Part shown: piece by piece, positions 27,181-37,386 of the stretch
How positions within the stretch are numbered: position 1 is the first letter of the stretch
Layout: each line of letters starts with the position of its first letter
Assembly (NCBI GenBank): GCA_944389125.1
Contig: CALXLF010000002.1
Span: 62,001-126,000 of the forward strand
DNA length: 64,000 bases
Reading direction: 5' to 3'
Source of the DNA: an uncultured Clostridia bacterium
GTDB lineage: Bacteria; Bacillota; Clostridia; TANB77; CAG-508
The notes under the pieces: generated by a model
What the model saw: only the letters and a program-made list of their open reading frames with translations
Told to the model about the DNA's origin: nothing
The model's database searches: none
Program-made: the position numbers and the translations under genes

Positions 27181-28392
27181 ATGATAAAACAGTTGCAAAG
27201 AAAGTTTGCTGTTTCTGCAATGTTAATAATTTTAGCTATAACAGGATGTGTATTTTTAATTATAACTACAGTAAGTTATAGAGTTTTAAATTCTCAAGTT
27301 GATCAAACTATTAATTTAATTATTGATAATGATGGATATATTCCTGAATATAGAGATATAAAAGATGCAATATCAAAAGTATTAACAGATGATTCAACAG
27401 GCTTTTCAAAATATTTCTCTTTTAAAGTAAATAATAACGGCAAAATTATAGAGGCAGATATTGAATATGTTCCAAGTCTTAATTTAGATGATGCAGAAAA
27501 TATTTTGGAAGATGTTTTAAGCAAAGATAAAAATGTAGGATATTATGAAGATTATAGATATAAAATTGTAGACAAAAATGATTATAAATTAATTGTATTT
27601 TTAGATTGTCAAGAAGAAATTGAAACTTTACATGCCTCTATTGCTAAATCAATAACTATAATTACTTTTGGATTGATTTTAGTATTTATAATAATATCAG
27701 CACTAACTAAAAAGATTTTAAAACCAATAATAAATAATATAGAAAATCAAAAACAATTTATAACAAATGCAGGGCATGAATTAAAAACTCCGTTAGCTGT
27801 CATAATGGCGGATGTAGATGTTTTGGAAATGACAATAGGTGAGGATAATGAATGGATAAATAGTATAAAAAGCCAATCAAATAGATTAAATGTATTAATA
27901 AAAAGTCTGCTTAGTTTATCAAATATTGAAGAAGGTAAACAAGAATTTCATACAACTCAATTTTCAATAACAAAAACTATTAAAGAATCAATTCAAGATT
28001 TTAAGGCTTTATTGCAAAATAAAAAAGTAATTTTTGATGATAGTAAAGATGTTATAATTAATGCTGATTTAAATATGATGAAACAATTAATAACTATCTT
28101 TTTAGATAATAGTATAAAATATACTCCAGATAATGGAACAATAGAAATAAAAGCTGAAAAGCAAGGTAAAAGCGTTAAAATGGAATTTTCAAATACATGT
28201 GAAAATGTAAGAAGCATAAATACTAAAAAACTTTTTGATAGATTTTATAGAGGAGATAAATCAAGAAATAAAACAAAAGAAGGATATGGAATAGGACTTG
28301 CAATTGCAAAATCAATTGTTGATATTCATAGAGGAAAAATTAATGCTTTTATTACAAAAGATGATAAACTTTGTTTTAGAGTTATAATATAG
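27181..28392 (+). CDS. Sensor histidine kinase
   Basis: A 403-residue membrane kinase. Helices at about 12-34 and 160-180 enclose an external sensor of roughly 120 residues. The HisKA box is NAGHELKTPLAVIMADVDVLE (phospho-His near 200). The N box region is LITIFLDNSIKYTPDNGTIEIK and the G box GYGIGLAIAKSIVDIH. No HAMP domain is obvious between the second helix and HisKA. It is paired with the regulator just upstream and ends in a strong terminator. The signal is unknown. Confidence 0.92.
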   Translation: MIKQLQRKFAVSAMLIILAITGCVFLIITTVSYRVLNSQVDQTINLIIDNDGYIPEYRDIKDAISKVLTDDSTGFSKYFSFKVNNNGKIIEADIEYVPSLNLDDAENILEDVLSKDKNVGYYEDYRYKIVDKNDYKLIVFLDCQEEIETLHASIAKSITIITFGLILVFIIISALTKKILKPIINNIENQKQFITNAGHELKTPLAVIMADVDVLEMTIGEDNEWINSIKSQSNRLNVLIKSLLSLSNIEEGKQEFHTTQFSITKTIKESIQDFKALLQNKKVIFDDSKDVIINADLNMMKQLITIFLDNSIKYTPDNGTIEIKAEKQGKSVKMEFSNTCENVRSINTKKLFDRFYRGDKSRNKTKEGYGIGLAIAKSIVDIHRGKINAFITKDDKLCFRVII

Positions 28393-28414
28393 AATTTAAT
28401 AATATAATTTTTTA

Positions 28415-28446
28415 AAGAATAGTGTTTTTTCACTATTCTTTTTTTA
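28415..28446 (+). terminator. Terminator after the histidine kinase
   Basis: AAGAATAGTG and CACTATTCTT form a 10-bp stem with a T6 loop and a following T-run. Confidence 0.9.
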
Positions 28447-28558
28447 TGTAAGTAACCTTACAATACTTGTAAAATTGTATTGATTTTTATAAAATCTTAT
28501 AGTAAAATTATTCCATGATTTATAGGGGATAGATTTTTTAGAATAGGAGCATAAAAGT

Positions 28559-31159
28559 ATGTTAGAATTAAAAAATATCACTAAAAATTACTTATCTGGT
28601 GAAAATGAAGTAAAGGCATTAAAAGGGATAAGTATTGAATTTAGAAAATCTGAATTTGTTTCAATTTTAGGACAAAGTGGATGTGGAAAAACTACTCTTT
28701 TAAATATTATAGGAGGGTTAGATAGATATACATCAGGAGATTTAATTATAAATGGAAAATCTACAAAAGATTTTAAAGATAAAGATTGGGATTCATATAG
28801 AAATTATTCAGTTGGATTTGTTTTTCAGAATTATAATTTAATTTCACATCAAACTGTACTTTCAAATGTTGAGTTATCTCTTACTTTAGATGGAGTTTCT
28901 AAAAAAGAGAGAAGAAAAAGAGCTATTAAAGCCTTAGAAGATGTTGGATTAAAAGATCAAATTAATAAAAAGCCAAATCAATTATCTGGAGGTCAAATGC
29001 AAAGAGTTGCAATTGCAAGAGCATTAGTTAATGATCCAGATATAATCTTGGCTGATGAACCAACAGGAGCTCTTGATACAGATACAAGTAAGCAAGTAAT
29101 GGAGTTACTTAAGAAAATATCAAAAAATAAGTTAATTATAATGGTAACACATAATAAAGAATTAGCAGAAAAATATTCTACAAGAATTGTAAAAATTTTA
29201 GATGGTGTTATAACAGATGATTCAGCTCCATTTACAGAAGAAGACAGAAAAAAGGAAAATAAAAAAGAGTCTAAACTTGGAAAAACTTCAATGTCATTTT
29301 TTACAGCTTTTTCATTAAGTTTAACTAATTTAATGACTAAAAAAGGAAGAACTTTTTTAACAGCATTTGCTGGATCAATTGGAATTATAGGAATTGCTTT
29401 AATTTTGTCACTTTCATCAGGTGTACAAAATTATATAAATAAAGTAGAAGAAGATACTCTTTCTTCATATCCTATTACAATAGAAGCTGAAAGCATTGAT
29501 ATGGCATCACTTATGGAAGCTTTTATGGGAGAGCAAGAAAGTGATATAGATGAACCTGAAGATAATACAATTTATTCTGTTAATATTATGACAGATATTA
29601 TAAGTTCAGTTTCTCAAGAAGCTAAATCAAATAATTTAGAGGCATTTAAAGACTATTTAGAAAATGAGGATACTGTTATAAAAGACAATTCAAATGCTAT
29701 TCAATATTCATATGGAGTAACTTTGAATTTATATAAAGAAGATGGAATTTTACAAGTTAATCCTACTCAAGTATTAAATTCTATTGGTGTTGGAGATATG
29801 TTTGAGTCTAGCTCTAATGTTATGTCAATGTTTTCTAGTTCAGCAAGTACAACATCAACAAATGTTTGGACAGAGCTTTTAGATAATCCAGAATTATTGC
29901 AAACACAATATGATGTTATAGCAGGTCATTTTCCAGAAAATTATAATGAAGTAGTTTTAATTGTTGATGATAAGAATCAAATTAGTGATTATACTTTATA
30001 TACTTTAGGAATTAAAGATCAATCTGAGATTCAAGGATTGGTTTATGATATAACATCTGAAGAAGGTGTTGAAAAATCTGATACAGAAACATATACATAT
30101 GACGATTTTGTTGGCTTAAAATATAAACTTTTATTAAGTACAGATTATTATTCAAAAGAAAATGGAATTTGGGTGAATAAATCAAATGATAGTTCATATA
30201 TGGGTTCTAAATTAGCAGATGCCCAAGAAGTTACTGTAGTTGGTATTATAAGACCAAAAGAAGATAGTAATATAACAACAACTACATATGGAGAAATTGG
30301 TTATTTAAATGATTTAACAAAATATGTTATTAATAAAACAAATGAATCAGAAATTGCTAAAGAACAATTAGCAAATCCTACAATAAATGTATTTACAGGA
30401 ACTGAATTCTCCACAGATACTTCAAACACAGGATTTTCAATGGATAGTTTAACAGATGAACAAAAATATGCTTTATCACAAATGTCAGAAGAAGAGCAGT
30501 TAGAATATATGTCAACATATACTTCTAATAGTAATGCAACATATGAAAATAATTTAAAAACACTTGGAATAGTTGATTTAGATAGTCCAACAGGAATAAA
30601 TATTTATCCAAAAGATTTTGATGCAAAAGATCAAATAAAAACAGCTATAGAAGATTATAATAATAAACAAACAGCTGATGGAAAAGAAGAAAATGTTATA
30701 GAATATTCTGATTTTGTTGGAACTTTAATGAATTCTGTTACTAGAATTGTAAATATTATAAGTTATGTATTAATTGCTTTTGTTGCAATTTCATTAGTAG
30801 TTTCTTCAATAATGATTGGAATTATAACATATATTTCAGTATTAGAAAGAACAAAAGAAATTGGTATTTTAAGAGCAATTGGTGCCTCTAAAAAAGATAT
30901 TTCAAGAGTATTTAATGCAGAAACGTTTATAATAGGATTAACAGCAGGTGTACTTGGAATTGTTATAACTATTATTTTAAATATACCTATAAATGCTGTA
31001 ATTAAATCTGTTACAGGAGTTTCTGGAATTGCTTCATTACCAGTTGTGGGAGCTATTATATTAATTTTAATTAGTATGATTTTAACAATTATTGCAGGAT
31101 TAATTCCAGCAAAACTAGCAGCTAAAAAAGATCCAGTTATAGCTTTAAGAACAGAATAA
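28559..31159 (+). CDS. ABC transporter, ATPase-FtsX permease fusion (MacB-like)
   Basis: An 866-residue fusion. ATPase domain 1-225: Walker A GQSGCGKTT, signature LSGGQMQRVAIARAL, Walker B IILADEPTGALD, switch His in VTHNKE. Then a membrane helix (about 270-290), a large external domain (about 300-730) and three C-terminal helices with the FtsX box ISVLERTKEIGILRAIGASKKDI. The architecture fits mechanotransmission-type transporters that expel peptides or lipoproteins. It lies 166 bases after a two-component system, a frequent pairing in Firmicutes, but has its own upstream region. No in-frame CGG in 2.6 kb. Confidence 0.9.
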   Translation: MLELKNITKNYLSGENEVKALKGISIEFRKSEFVSILGQSGCGKTTLLNIIGGLDRYTSGDLIINGKSTKDFKDKDWDSYRNYSVGFVFQNYNLISHQTVLSNVELSLTLDGVSKKERRKRAIKALEDVGLKDQINKKPNQLSGGQMQRVAIARALVNDPDIILADEPTGALDTDTSKQVMELLKKISKNKLIIMVTHNKELAEKYSTRIVKILDGVITDDSAPFTEEDRKKENKKESKLGKTSMSFFTAFSLSLTNLMTKKGRTFLTAFAGSIGIIGIALILSLSSGVQNYINKVEEDTLSSYPITIEAESIDMASLMEAFMGEQESDIDEPEDNTIYSVNIMTDIISSVSQEAKSNNLEAFKDYLENEDTVIKDNSNAIQYSYGVTLNLYKEDGILQVNPTQVLNSIGVGDMFESSSNVMSMFSSSASTTSTNVWTELLDNPELLQTQYDVIAGHFPENYNEVVLIVDDKNQISDYTLYTLGIKDQSEIQGLVYDITSEEGVEKSDTETYTYDDFVGLKYKLLLSTDYYSKENGIWVNKSNDSSYMGSKLADAQEVTVVGIIRPKEDSNITTTTYGEIGYLNDLTKYVINKTNESEIAKEQLANPTINVFTGTEFSTDTSNTGFSMDSLTDEQKYALSQMSEEEQLEYMSTYTSNSNATYENNLKTLGIVDLDSPTGINIYPKDFDAKDQIKTAIEDYNNKQTADGKEENVIEYSDFVGTLMNSVTRIVNIISYVLIAFVAISLVVSSIMIGIITYISVLERTKEIGILRAIGASKKDISRVFNAETFIIGLTAGVLGIVITIILNIPINAVIKSVTGVSGIASLPVVGAIILILISMILTIIAGLIPAKLAAKKDPVIALRTE

Positions 31160-31172
31160 AATTTTTATGAAA

Positions 31173-31199
31173 AAGGGATAGTAGCTAAAGCTATCCCTT
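31173..31199. terminator. Hairpin after the ABC transporter
   Basis: AAGGGATAG and CTATCCCTT form a 9-bp stem. The following sequence is T-poor, so it may be an mRNA end or spacer rather than a strong terminator. Confidence 0.5.
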
Positions 31200-31224
31200 A
31201 AATTAAAATGGGGGATTTGACTTT

Positions 31225-32112
31225 ATGAAAGAAAAAACAAAAAATAAAATTCGCAGAAGAAGAGATATTACAGTTTATATTGTTTTACGTGCATTTGTAA
31301 TTTTTACATTAGTTATGCAAATAATTCATAGAAATTTTGAAAATGTTTTTTTATGTGTTTTAACACTTATTTTGCTTTTATTACCTATTATTATTGACCA
31401 TACATTTAATATAAAATTGCCAACTGTACTTGAAACTATTATTTTTATATTTATTTTTGCAGCAGAAATTTTAGGCGAAGTTTATAATTTTTATGGACAT
31501 ATAAAAAATTGGGATACAATTTTGCATACTATAAATGGATTTTTATGTGCTGCCATAGGTTTTTCTCTAGTTGATATTTTAAATCAATCTTCAGTTGTTC
31601 GTGATAAATTATCACCATTTTTTGTTGCATTAGTAGCTTTTTGTGTTTCAATGACAATAGGTGTTTTGTGGGAGTTTGCAGAATTCGGCGCAGATAATTT
31701 TCTTAAAACTGATATGCAAAAAGATTCAATTGTGACTGAGATTTCATCTGTTAATTTAAATCCTGAAAAGCTGAATAAATCAGTAGTGTTAGATAATATT
31801 CAAAAAACTGAAATTTATAATATTGATGATGATGGAAAAGAAAAGGTTACAACTATAGAAAATGGATATTTAGATATTGGATTAATAGATACAATGGAAG
31901 ATTTATTTGTAAATTTCATAGGAGCAGTTGTATTTTCTATTTTAGGATTTTTATATATTGAAAATAGAGATAAATATAAATTTGCAGAAAACTTTATGCC
32001 TACCAAAAAAACTCCAGAAGAAATTGAAATTTCAAAAAAAGAATATGAAGAATTTATAAATTCAAGAAAAAATAAAAGAAAAAAAGGAAAACAAGCCACA
32101 CAGGGTGACTAA
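31225..32112 (+). CDS. Integral membrane protein (DUF2238-like)
   Basis: A 295-residue membrane protein of unknown function. Five or six hydrophobic segments lie in about 17-175 and one near 225-245. Conserved-looking motifs are FYGHIKNWDTILHTINGFLCAA and GVLWEFAEFGADN, with paired acidic and histidine residues in the membrane that resemble the DUF2238/YjdF group. A soluble loop of about 70 residues precedes the last helix, and the C-terminal 50 residues are strongly basic (RKNKRKKGKQ). I know no established reaction for this family. Confidence 0.7.
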   Translation: MKEKTKNKIRRRRDITVYIVLRAFVIFTLVMQIIHRNFENVFLCVLTLILLLLPIIIDHTFNIKLPTVLETIIFIFIFAAEILGEVYNFYGHIKNWDTILHTINGFLCAAIGFSLVDILNQSSVVRDKLSPFFVALVAFCVSMTIGVLWEFAEFGADNFLKTDMQKDSIVTEISSVNLNPEKLNKSVVLDNIQKTEIYNIDDDGKEKVTTIENGYLDIGLIDTMEDLFVNFIGAVVFSILGFLYIENRDKYKFAENFMPTKKTPEEIEISKKEYEEFINSRKNKRKKGKQATQGD

Positions 32113-32123
32113 AAATTATAAAT

Positions 32124-32150
32124 AAAGCTCCACTAAAACAGTGGAGCTTT
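32124..32150. terminator. Bidirectional terminator
   Basis: AAAGCTCCAC and GTGGAGCTTT form a 10-bp stem with a 7-base loop, between convergent genes 31225-32112 and 32156-32224. Confidence 0.85.
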
Positions 32151-32155
32151 AAAAA

Positions 32156-32224
32156 TTATTCTTTATTAGGATCAGTATTTTTGTTGTTATTTCCTGAATT
32201 TTTATTTTTTTTCTCTTTTGCCAT
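32156..32224 (-). CDS. 22-residue hydrophilic peptide
   Basis: Minus-strand ORF starting MAKEKKNKNSGNNN and ending in TDPNKE, too short for usual gene finders. A strong AAAGGAGG lies nine bases ahead of ATG, and a terminator follows the stop at once. It is composed almost only of Lys, Asn, Glu and Ser. Small spore or coat peptides look like this, but I cannot identify the family. Confidence 0.5.
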   Translation of the reverse strand: MAKEKKNKNSGNNNKNTDPNKE

Positions 32225-32454
32225 AAACTAAAGCACCTCCTTTTGAATTAAAAATAGTATTTGCGTAAAATTATATTTTTATACAAAAAATCTTTAATAA
32301 AATATTTATAAAATATATTACAAAAGAAATATTATAAAGATTTGAATATTAAACATTAAAATTTAGCTTTAAAAAGGTTCTGAAAGTTGATTTTTTTGTT
32401 GAAAAATGAGCACTTCTGTGATAAAATATTTTCGTTCTAAAAAGAGGTGAAAAA

Positions 32455-33132
32455 ATGGAGAATTTAACTATACTTGTTGTTGATGATGAAGCTAGAATGC
32501 GAAAACTAATAAAAGATTTTTTAGTAAAAAAAGATTTTAATATTTTAGAAGCAGAAGATGGAGAAAAGGCTTTAGATATATATAGCAAAAATAAAAATAA
32601 GATTAATCTTATTTTGTTAGATGTTATGATGCCTAAAGTTGATGGTTGGACTGTTTTAAAAAGGATTCGTGAAGAAAATAAAGATATTCCAATAGTTATG
32701 CTTACTGCAAAGGCAGAGGAACAAGATGAGCTTTTAGGGTTTGAACTTGGAGTAGATGAGTATATTTCAAAACCATTTAGCCCTAAAATTTTAGTTGCAA
32801 GAGTATCAGCAATACTTAAAAGAACTGAAAAGAAAGAGCAAGATATCATTTCTTGTGATGGAATTGTTATAGATAATATTGCAAGAGTAGTTACAGTTGA
32901 TAAAAAGAATGTGGAATTAAGTTTAAGAGAATATGAACTTCTTAAATATTTAATGGAAAATAAAAATATTGCTCTTTCAAGAGATAAAATTTTAAATACA
33001 GTTTGGAAATTTGATTTTTATGGTGACTCTAGAACAATTGATAGTCACATAAAAAAAGTAAGACATAAACTTGGAAAAAAAGGAAAACATATTGAGACAA
33101 TTAGGGGAATTGGATATAAATTTAACGAGTAA
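32455..33132 (+). CDS. OmpR-family response regulator
   Basis: A 225-residue regulator: receiver with DDE near residue 10, phospho-Asp in ILLDVMMPKVDGW (about 55), LTAKA and SKPFSPK, followed by a classic winged helix (LSLREYELLKYLMENKN, DSRTIDSHIKKVRHKLG, TIRGIGYKF). AAGAGGTG ribosome site before ATG. The cognate kinase follows 49 bases later. Target genes are not evident. Confidence 0.93.
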   Translation: MENLTILVVDDEARMRKLIKDFLVKKDFNILEAEDGEKALDIYSKNKNKINLILLDVMMPKVDGWTVLKRIREENKDIPIVMLTAKAEEQDELLGFELGVDEYISKPFSPKILVARVSAILKRTEKKEQDIISCDGIVIDNIARVVTVDKKNVELSLREYELLKYLMENKNIALSRDKILNTVWKFDFYGDSRTIDSHIKKVRHKLGKKGKHIETIRGIGYKFNE

Positions 33133-33181
33133 ACATAAGAAAAAAAGTATTAAGAATAAAATTTTAAGAGAGTGAGGAAAA

Positions 33182-34307
33182 ATGATTAAGTCTGTTAGAA
33201 AAAAATTATTTTTATCAACTGCCTTAGTACTTTTGGTTATAATTTTAGTTTTAGTTATTTTTAATTCTTTTATTTTAAGAGGAGCTTTTAATAATGAAAC
33301 TGGTGTAATTGATGTATATGGAATTTGTATTGCTATAATTACAGCTGTTTTACGGAAGTATAGTTGTTTTTTTTATTGCTAGAAGTTATACAAAACCAAT
33401 CGAAGAGTTAGAAAAAATCGCTCAAAATATAGCAAAATTAGATTTTTCTCAAAAATATAAAGTTAAAGGAACAGGGGATGAAATTGATAATCTTGGAATT
33501 AGTATAAATAAACTTTCACAAGAATTTGAAGATACACTTAAAAAAATGAGAAAAGTTAATAATGATCTAGAAAAAGATATTGAAAATAAATCTAAGATTG
33601 ATGAAATGAGAAAACAATTTATTTCAGATGTTTCTCATGAGCTTAAAACACCTATTTCACTAATACAAGGTTATGCAGAAGGCTTAGTTGAAAATGTAAA
33701 TACAGATGAAGAAAATAAAAATTTTTATGCAGAAGTTATTTTAGATGAAGCGAATAAAATGGATAAGCTTGTAAAAAGACTTTTAGAACTTATAAAATTA
33801 GAATATGATGATAAGGAATTTAATGATAATAACTTTGATATTTCTGAGCTTATAGGAGAAGTTATAAGAATTTCTAAAGTAAAATTAGATGAAGAAAATA
33901 TAGAAGTTATTTTTGATGAAACAGATCCTGTATATGTATTTGCTGATGATTTTTATATAGAACAAGTTATTACAAATTATTTTACAAATGCTATGAAAAA
34001 TGTTCTAGAAGTAAATGGTAAAAAACAAATAGCAATAAAGATAGAAAAATCAGATGAATTAGGAAAAGTACGAATTTCAGTTTTTAACACAGGAAAACAT
34101 ATTGATGAAAAACATATTGATAGAATATGGAATAGATTTTACAAAGTTGATGAGTCAAGAGATAGATCAAAAGGAGGAACAGGAATTGGTTTATCACTTG
34201 TAAAAGCAATTATGAGTAGATATGATAATAGATATGGCGTACAAAATGTGAAAGATGGAGTAGAATTTTATTTTGAATTAAGCTATTCGAGAATATCTAT
34301 GGATTAA
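33182..34307 (+). CDS. Sensor histidine kinase, one CGG +1 shift
   Basis: Read through, a 374-residue kinase. The first membrane helix is about 8-32, with a very short external loop, and the second helix spans the break: GICIAIITAVL, then CGG 33353-33355, then after skipping C, GSIVVFFIARSYTKPIEELEKIA. The last part is the start of a HAMP domain. Then HisKA FISDVSHELKTPISLIQGYAEG, N box FTNAMKNVLEV and G box GGTGIGLSLVKAI. Without the shift the product would end after 66 residues, and the remaining part lacks membrane attachment. It pairs with the regulator just upstream. Confidence 0.9.
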
Positions 34308-34367
34308 AATTTGAATATAAAGAAAAAATCTATAAGTTAATACAATATTTATTTAGGAGGAAATTAT

Positions 34368-34964
34368 ATGTTTGCATATATTAAAGGTACATTAGAAGAA
34401 AAAGGTAATGGTTATGTTATAGTAGAAGCGGGTGGAATAGGATATAAAATTTTTATGTCAAATAATTCAATTGGAATATTAGGAGAATTAAAACAAGTTG
34501 TAAAAGTACATACATATTATTATGTTAGAGAAGATAATATTAGTCTTTATGGATTTACTACTAAAGAAGAACTTTCAATGTTTGAACTTTTATTATCGGT
34601 AAGTGGAATTGGAGCAAAATCGGCAATAACAATGCTTTCAAATATTGAACCATCTGAATTTGCTTTAGCTGTTATTACAAATGATATAAAAAAATTAACT
34701 AAAATACCTGGAGTTGGAAACAAATCAGCTCAAAGGATAGTTTTAGAACTTAAAGATAAATTAAAAGCAGATAATGAGCTTTCAAAATCAGAAGAAATTA
34801 TAAGTCAAATAGAAAAAGACGATATATTAGATGAAGCAACAGCTGCTCTTCAAATTTTAGGATATACTAGAAGAGATATAGAAGATGTATATAAAAAGTT
34901 TGATAGAACTTCTATGACAACAGAAGAAGTAATAAGAGCAGCATTAAGATATTTAGGAAAATAA
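34368..34964 (+). CDS. ruvA: Holliday junction branch migration protein RuvA
   Basis: A 198-residue DNA-binding subunit of the RuvAB motor. It shows the N-terminal OB fold (MFAYIKGTLEEKGNGYVIVEAGGIGYKI), tandem HhH motifs (LLLSVSGIGAKSAITML; LTKIPGVGNKSAQRIVLELKDKL) and the C-terminal RuvB-binding helices (EATAALQILGYTRRDIEDV). AGGAGG before ATG. RuvB does not follow directly as it often does; RarA, another AAA+ ATPase of recombination, takes its place and ruvB must be elsewhere. Confidence 0.97.
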   Translation: MFAYIKGTLEEKGNGYVIVEAGGIGYKIFMSNNSIGILGELKQVVKVHTYYYVREDNISLYGFTTKEELSMFELLLSVSGIGAKSAITMLSNIEPSEFALAVITNDIKKLTKIPGVGNKSAQRIVLELKDKLKADNELSKSEEIISQIEKDDILDEATAALQILGYTRRDIEDVYKKFDRTSMTTEEVIRAALRYLGK

Positions 34965-35023
34965 TTTAAAAAGGTTTATAGGCACCTAAAAAACCTAAAT
35001 TTATTGATATAGGAAATAATAAA

Positions 35024-36248
35024 ATGGGAAGTGAACCTTTAGCATATCGTATGCGTCCAAAGAGTTTAGATGAATATGTTGGACAAGAGCAAGTAATTGG
35101 AAAAGATAAATTATTATATAGAACAATAAAAGCAGATAGATTATCAAGTCTTATTTTATGGGGACCTCCAGGATGTGGAAAAACTTCACTTGCAAAAGTT
35201 ATAAGTGAAACTACAAAATATAAATTTATTAGAATAAATGCAGTAACATCTGGAGTATCTGATATTAAAAATGCAATAGAAGAGGCTGATAATCCACTAT
35301 TAAATCCCTCAGGAAAATGTATATTGTTTATTGATGAGATACATAGATTTAATAAGCTTCAGCAAGATGCGCTTTTGCCTTATGTTGAAAATGGAACTGT
35401 CATATTAATTGGTGCAACTACTGAAAATCCATATTTTGAAGTTAATAAAGCTTTAATTTCTAGATCTATGGTTGTAAAATTAGAGCCATTAAAAAAAGAG
35501 GATATCGTAAAGATTATAAAAAATGCTTTGACAAGCAAAGAAGGACTGGGAAATTATAATATAAAAATTTCAGATGAAACTATTGATACAATTGCTGATA
35601 TTTCTAATGGAGATGTAAGAACAGCTTTAAATGGATTAGAAATTGCAGTTCTTACAACAAAAATGAATAAAGACGGAGTTATAGAGTTAACAGATGAAAT
35701 AATGAGCCAAAGTATGAATACAAGAAAGGCTATGTTTGATAAATCTGGAGATAGTCATTATGATAATATAAGTGCATTTATAAAATCCATGAGAGGTTCT
35801 GATGTTGATGCAACAGTATTTTATTTAGCAAGAGCAATAAATGCTGGAGAAGATCCAATGTTTTTAGCAAGAAGAATTGTAATTTGTGCATCAGAAGATG
35901 TTGGAATGGCAAATCCAAATGCTTTAGTTGTTGCAAATTCTGCAATGCAAGCTGTAAATATGATAGGAATGCCAGAAGCAAGAATAATTTTATCTGAAGC
36001 TGCATGTTATGTTGCAAAATCTCCAAAATCAAATGCATCATATATGGCAATAAATAAAGCGTTAGATGATGTTAAAAATAAAGACACAGGAACTATTCCG
36101 ATGCATATAAGAAACGCACCTGCCGAGCGGAATGAAACAATTCGGATATGGAAAAGGATACAAATATCCACATGATTATCCAAATCATTGGGTAGAACAA
36201 CAATATCTACCAGATAAAATACTTGGAACTAAATATTATGAAGAATAA
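35024..36248 (+). CDS. rarA: Replication-associated recombination protein RarA (MgsA), one CGG +1 shift
   Basis: AAA+ ATPase acting at stalled replication forks. Walker [13 protein letters not shown] (about 45), Walker [14 protein letters not shown], sensor [12 protein letters not shown], then the tetramerisation domain. Normal reading goes out of frame at RNAPAER. Skipping the C of CGG 36128-36130 gives [20 protein letters not shown] and the end LGTKYYEE at 36248, a 407-residue protein with the typical RarA C-terminus. ATG 35024 is preferred because only TAG-bounded sequence without a better start lies upstream. It is 59 bases downstream of ruvA. Confidence 0.94.
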
Positions 36249-36289
36249 AATTTTTGTATAAAATTTAAAAATTTTCTAAAACTAACTAT

Positions 36290-36641
36290 ATGAAAGAAAA
36301 TTTGAAGATTTTAATTGTACGGATTTGTTGCAGGAATTACATCTGGCTTTTTTGGAGCAGGAGGTGGATTATTATTAATTCCTTTTTTTAGTAAAATTTT
36401 AAAATTAGATGCAAAAACTGCAAGAGCTACTGCTATTACTATAGTGTTATTTTTAGTCTTAAGTAGTAGCTTTTTTTATTTTAAAAATGGTGCAATAAAT
36501 TGGAATATAGCTATATTTTGTGCTATAGGTGGTTGCATTGGAAGTTTTATAGGATCAAAAATTTTAAAAAATACAAGCTCTAATTTTTTAAATTTAATTT
36601 TTATCATATTTTTAATTTATAGTGGAATAAAAATGCTATAG
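36290..36641 (+). CDS. TauE/SafE-type permease, half-size, one CGG +1 shift
   Basis: A 116-residue membrane protein of the DUF81/TauE-SafE family, which exports small anions such as sulfite or sulfoacetate. The shift site CGG 36320-36322 lies ten codons in: MKENLKILIV, then after skipping C, GFVAGITSGFFGAGGGLLLIPF, the signature first helix of the family. Three more helices follow. The family is usually about 250 residues with two repeats; here each repeat is its own gene, this one and 36691. The next ORF starts 49 bases on. Confidence 0.82.
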
Positions 36642-36690
36642 TTTGTGAATTTGCAAGAATAAATTTGTATTTATTTGTAAAAATATTTAT

Positions 36691-37090
36691 ATGGAAAATT
36701 TATTATTTGGTGTTATTGCAGGTTTAGGAGCTGCACTTGGATTAGGGCGGAGGCACAATTTTAATTTTACTTTTAAATTTTTTTACTGATATTAAACAAT
36801 ATGAAATTCAAGGAATAAATTTGATTTTCTTTATTCCAGCTTCTCTTATTGCAATTTATGTAAATTATAAGAATAAATTAATTGATTTTAAAATTGCCAA
36901 AAAATGTATTTTTGTAGGTATTGTTGGATCTTTAATTGGCTCATTTTTAGCTAGTAAAATTGATAATCAACATTTAAAAAGATATTTTGGTATTTTTTTG
37001 ATAATTATTGCAATTAATGGAATTTATACATTTATTTCTCAGTATAAAAATAACAAAAAGTCACAAAATAAAAATACAAGTAAAAAATGA
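36691..37090 (+). CDS. TauE/SafE-type permease, second half-size protein, one CGG +1 shift
   Basis: A 132-residue partner of the preceding gene. MENLLFGVIAGLGAALGLG, then CGG 36748-36750, then GGTILILLLNFFTDI after skipping C; this glycine-rich turn is the family signature (G.G.G.G..L). Three further helices and a lysine-rich tail follow. The two halves probably form a heterodimer equivalent to the full-length transporter. Without the shift only the first 19 residues would be native. Confidence 0.82.
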
Positions 37091-37132
37091 AGTAACATTT
37101 TTGTCTAATTTTTTTATTTAAGGAGGATAATT

Positions 37133-37273
37133 ATGAAATTTGTAGAAGGTGTTGCTATTGGTGCTTTAATAACAGCTGGAGCAATGATGCTTTGGTCAGA
37201 GCCAATAGATGATGGCAAGAAAAAAATGATTAAAAAAGGAAAACAATTTGTAAAAAAAATTGGAATTGCGTAA
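37133..37273 (+). CDS. 46-residue small membrane protein
   Basis: ATG after a strong AAGGAGG. It encodes a hydrophobic stretch (VEGVAIGALITAGAMMLW, about 4-21) followed by a basic amphipathic tail (KKKMIKKGKQFVKKIG). It resembles short YtxH-like clostridial membrane proteins, but is too small to classify. It is followed by a terminator. Confidence 0.6.
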   Translation: MKFVEGVAIGALITAGAMMLWSEPIDDGKKKMIKKGKQFVKKIGIA

Positions 37274-37351
37274 AAAATATATTGAACAATGTCATTTCAA
37301 ATAAATACGTAAAAAAAATCTATTTTACATTAGATTCTTAAAAATTATGAT

Positions 37352-37374
37352 AAACCCCAGATTTTCTGGGGTTT
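37352..37374. terminator. Bidirectional terminator
   Basis: AAACCCCAG, loop ATTTT, CTGGGGTTT, then a T-rich tail, between convergent genes 37133-37273 and 37387-37827. Confidence 0.88.
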
Positions 37375-37386
37375 ATTTTGTATAAA

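Noticed and set aside
36140..36160. Second CGG in the rarA tail (ATTCGG) as another shift site
   Set aside because: After the shift at 36128 this reads TTC GGA (Phe-Gly) in frame, so it is not a CGG codon.
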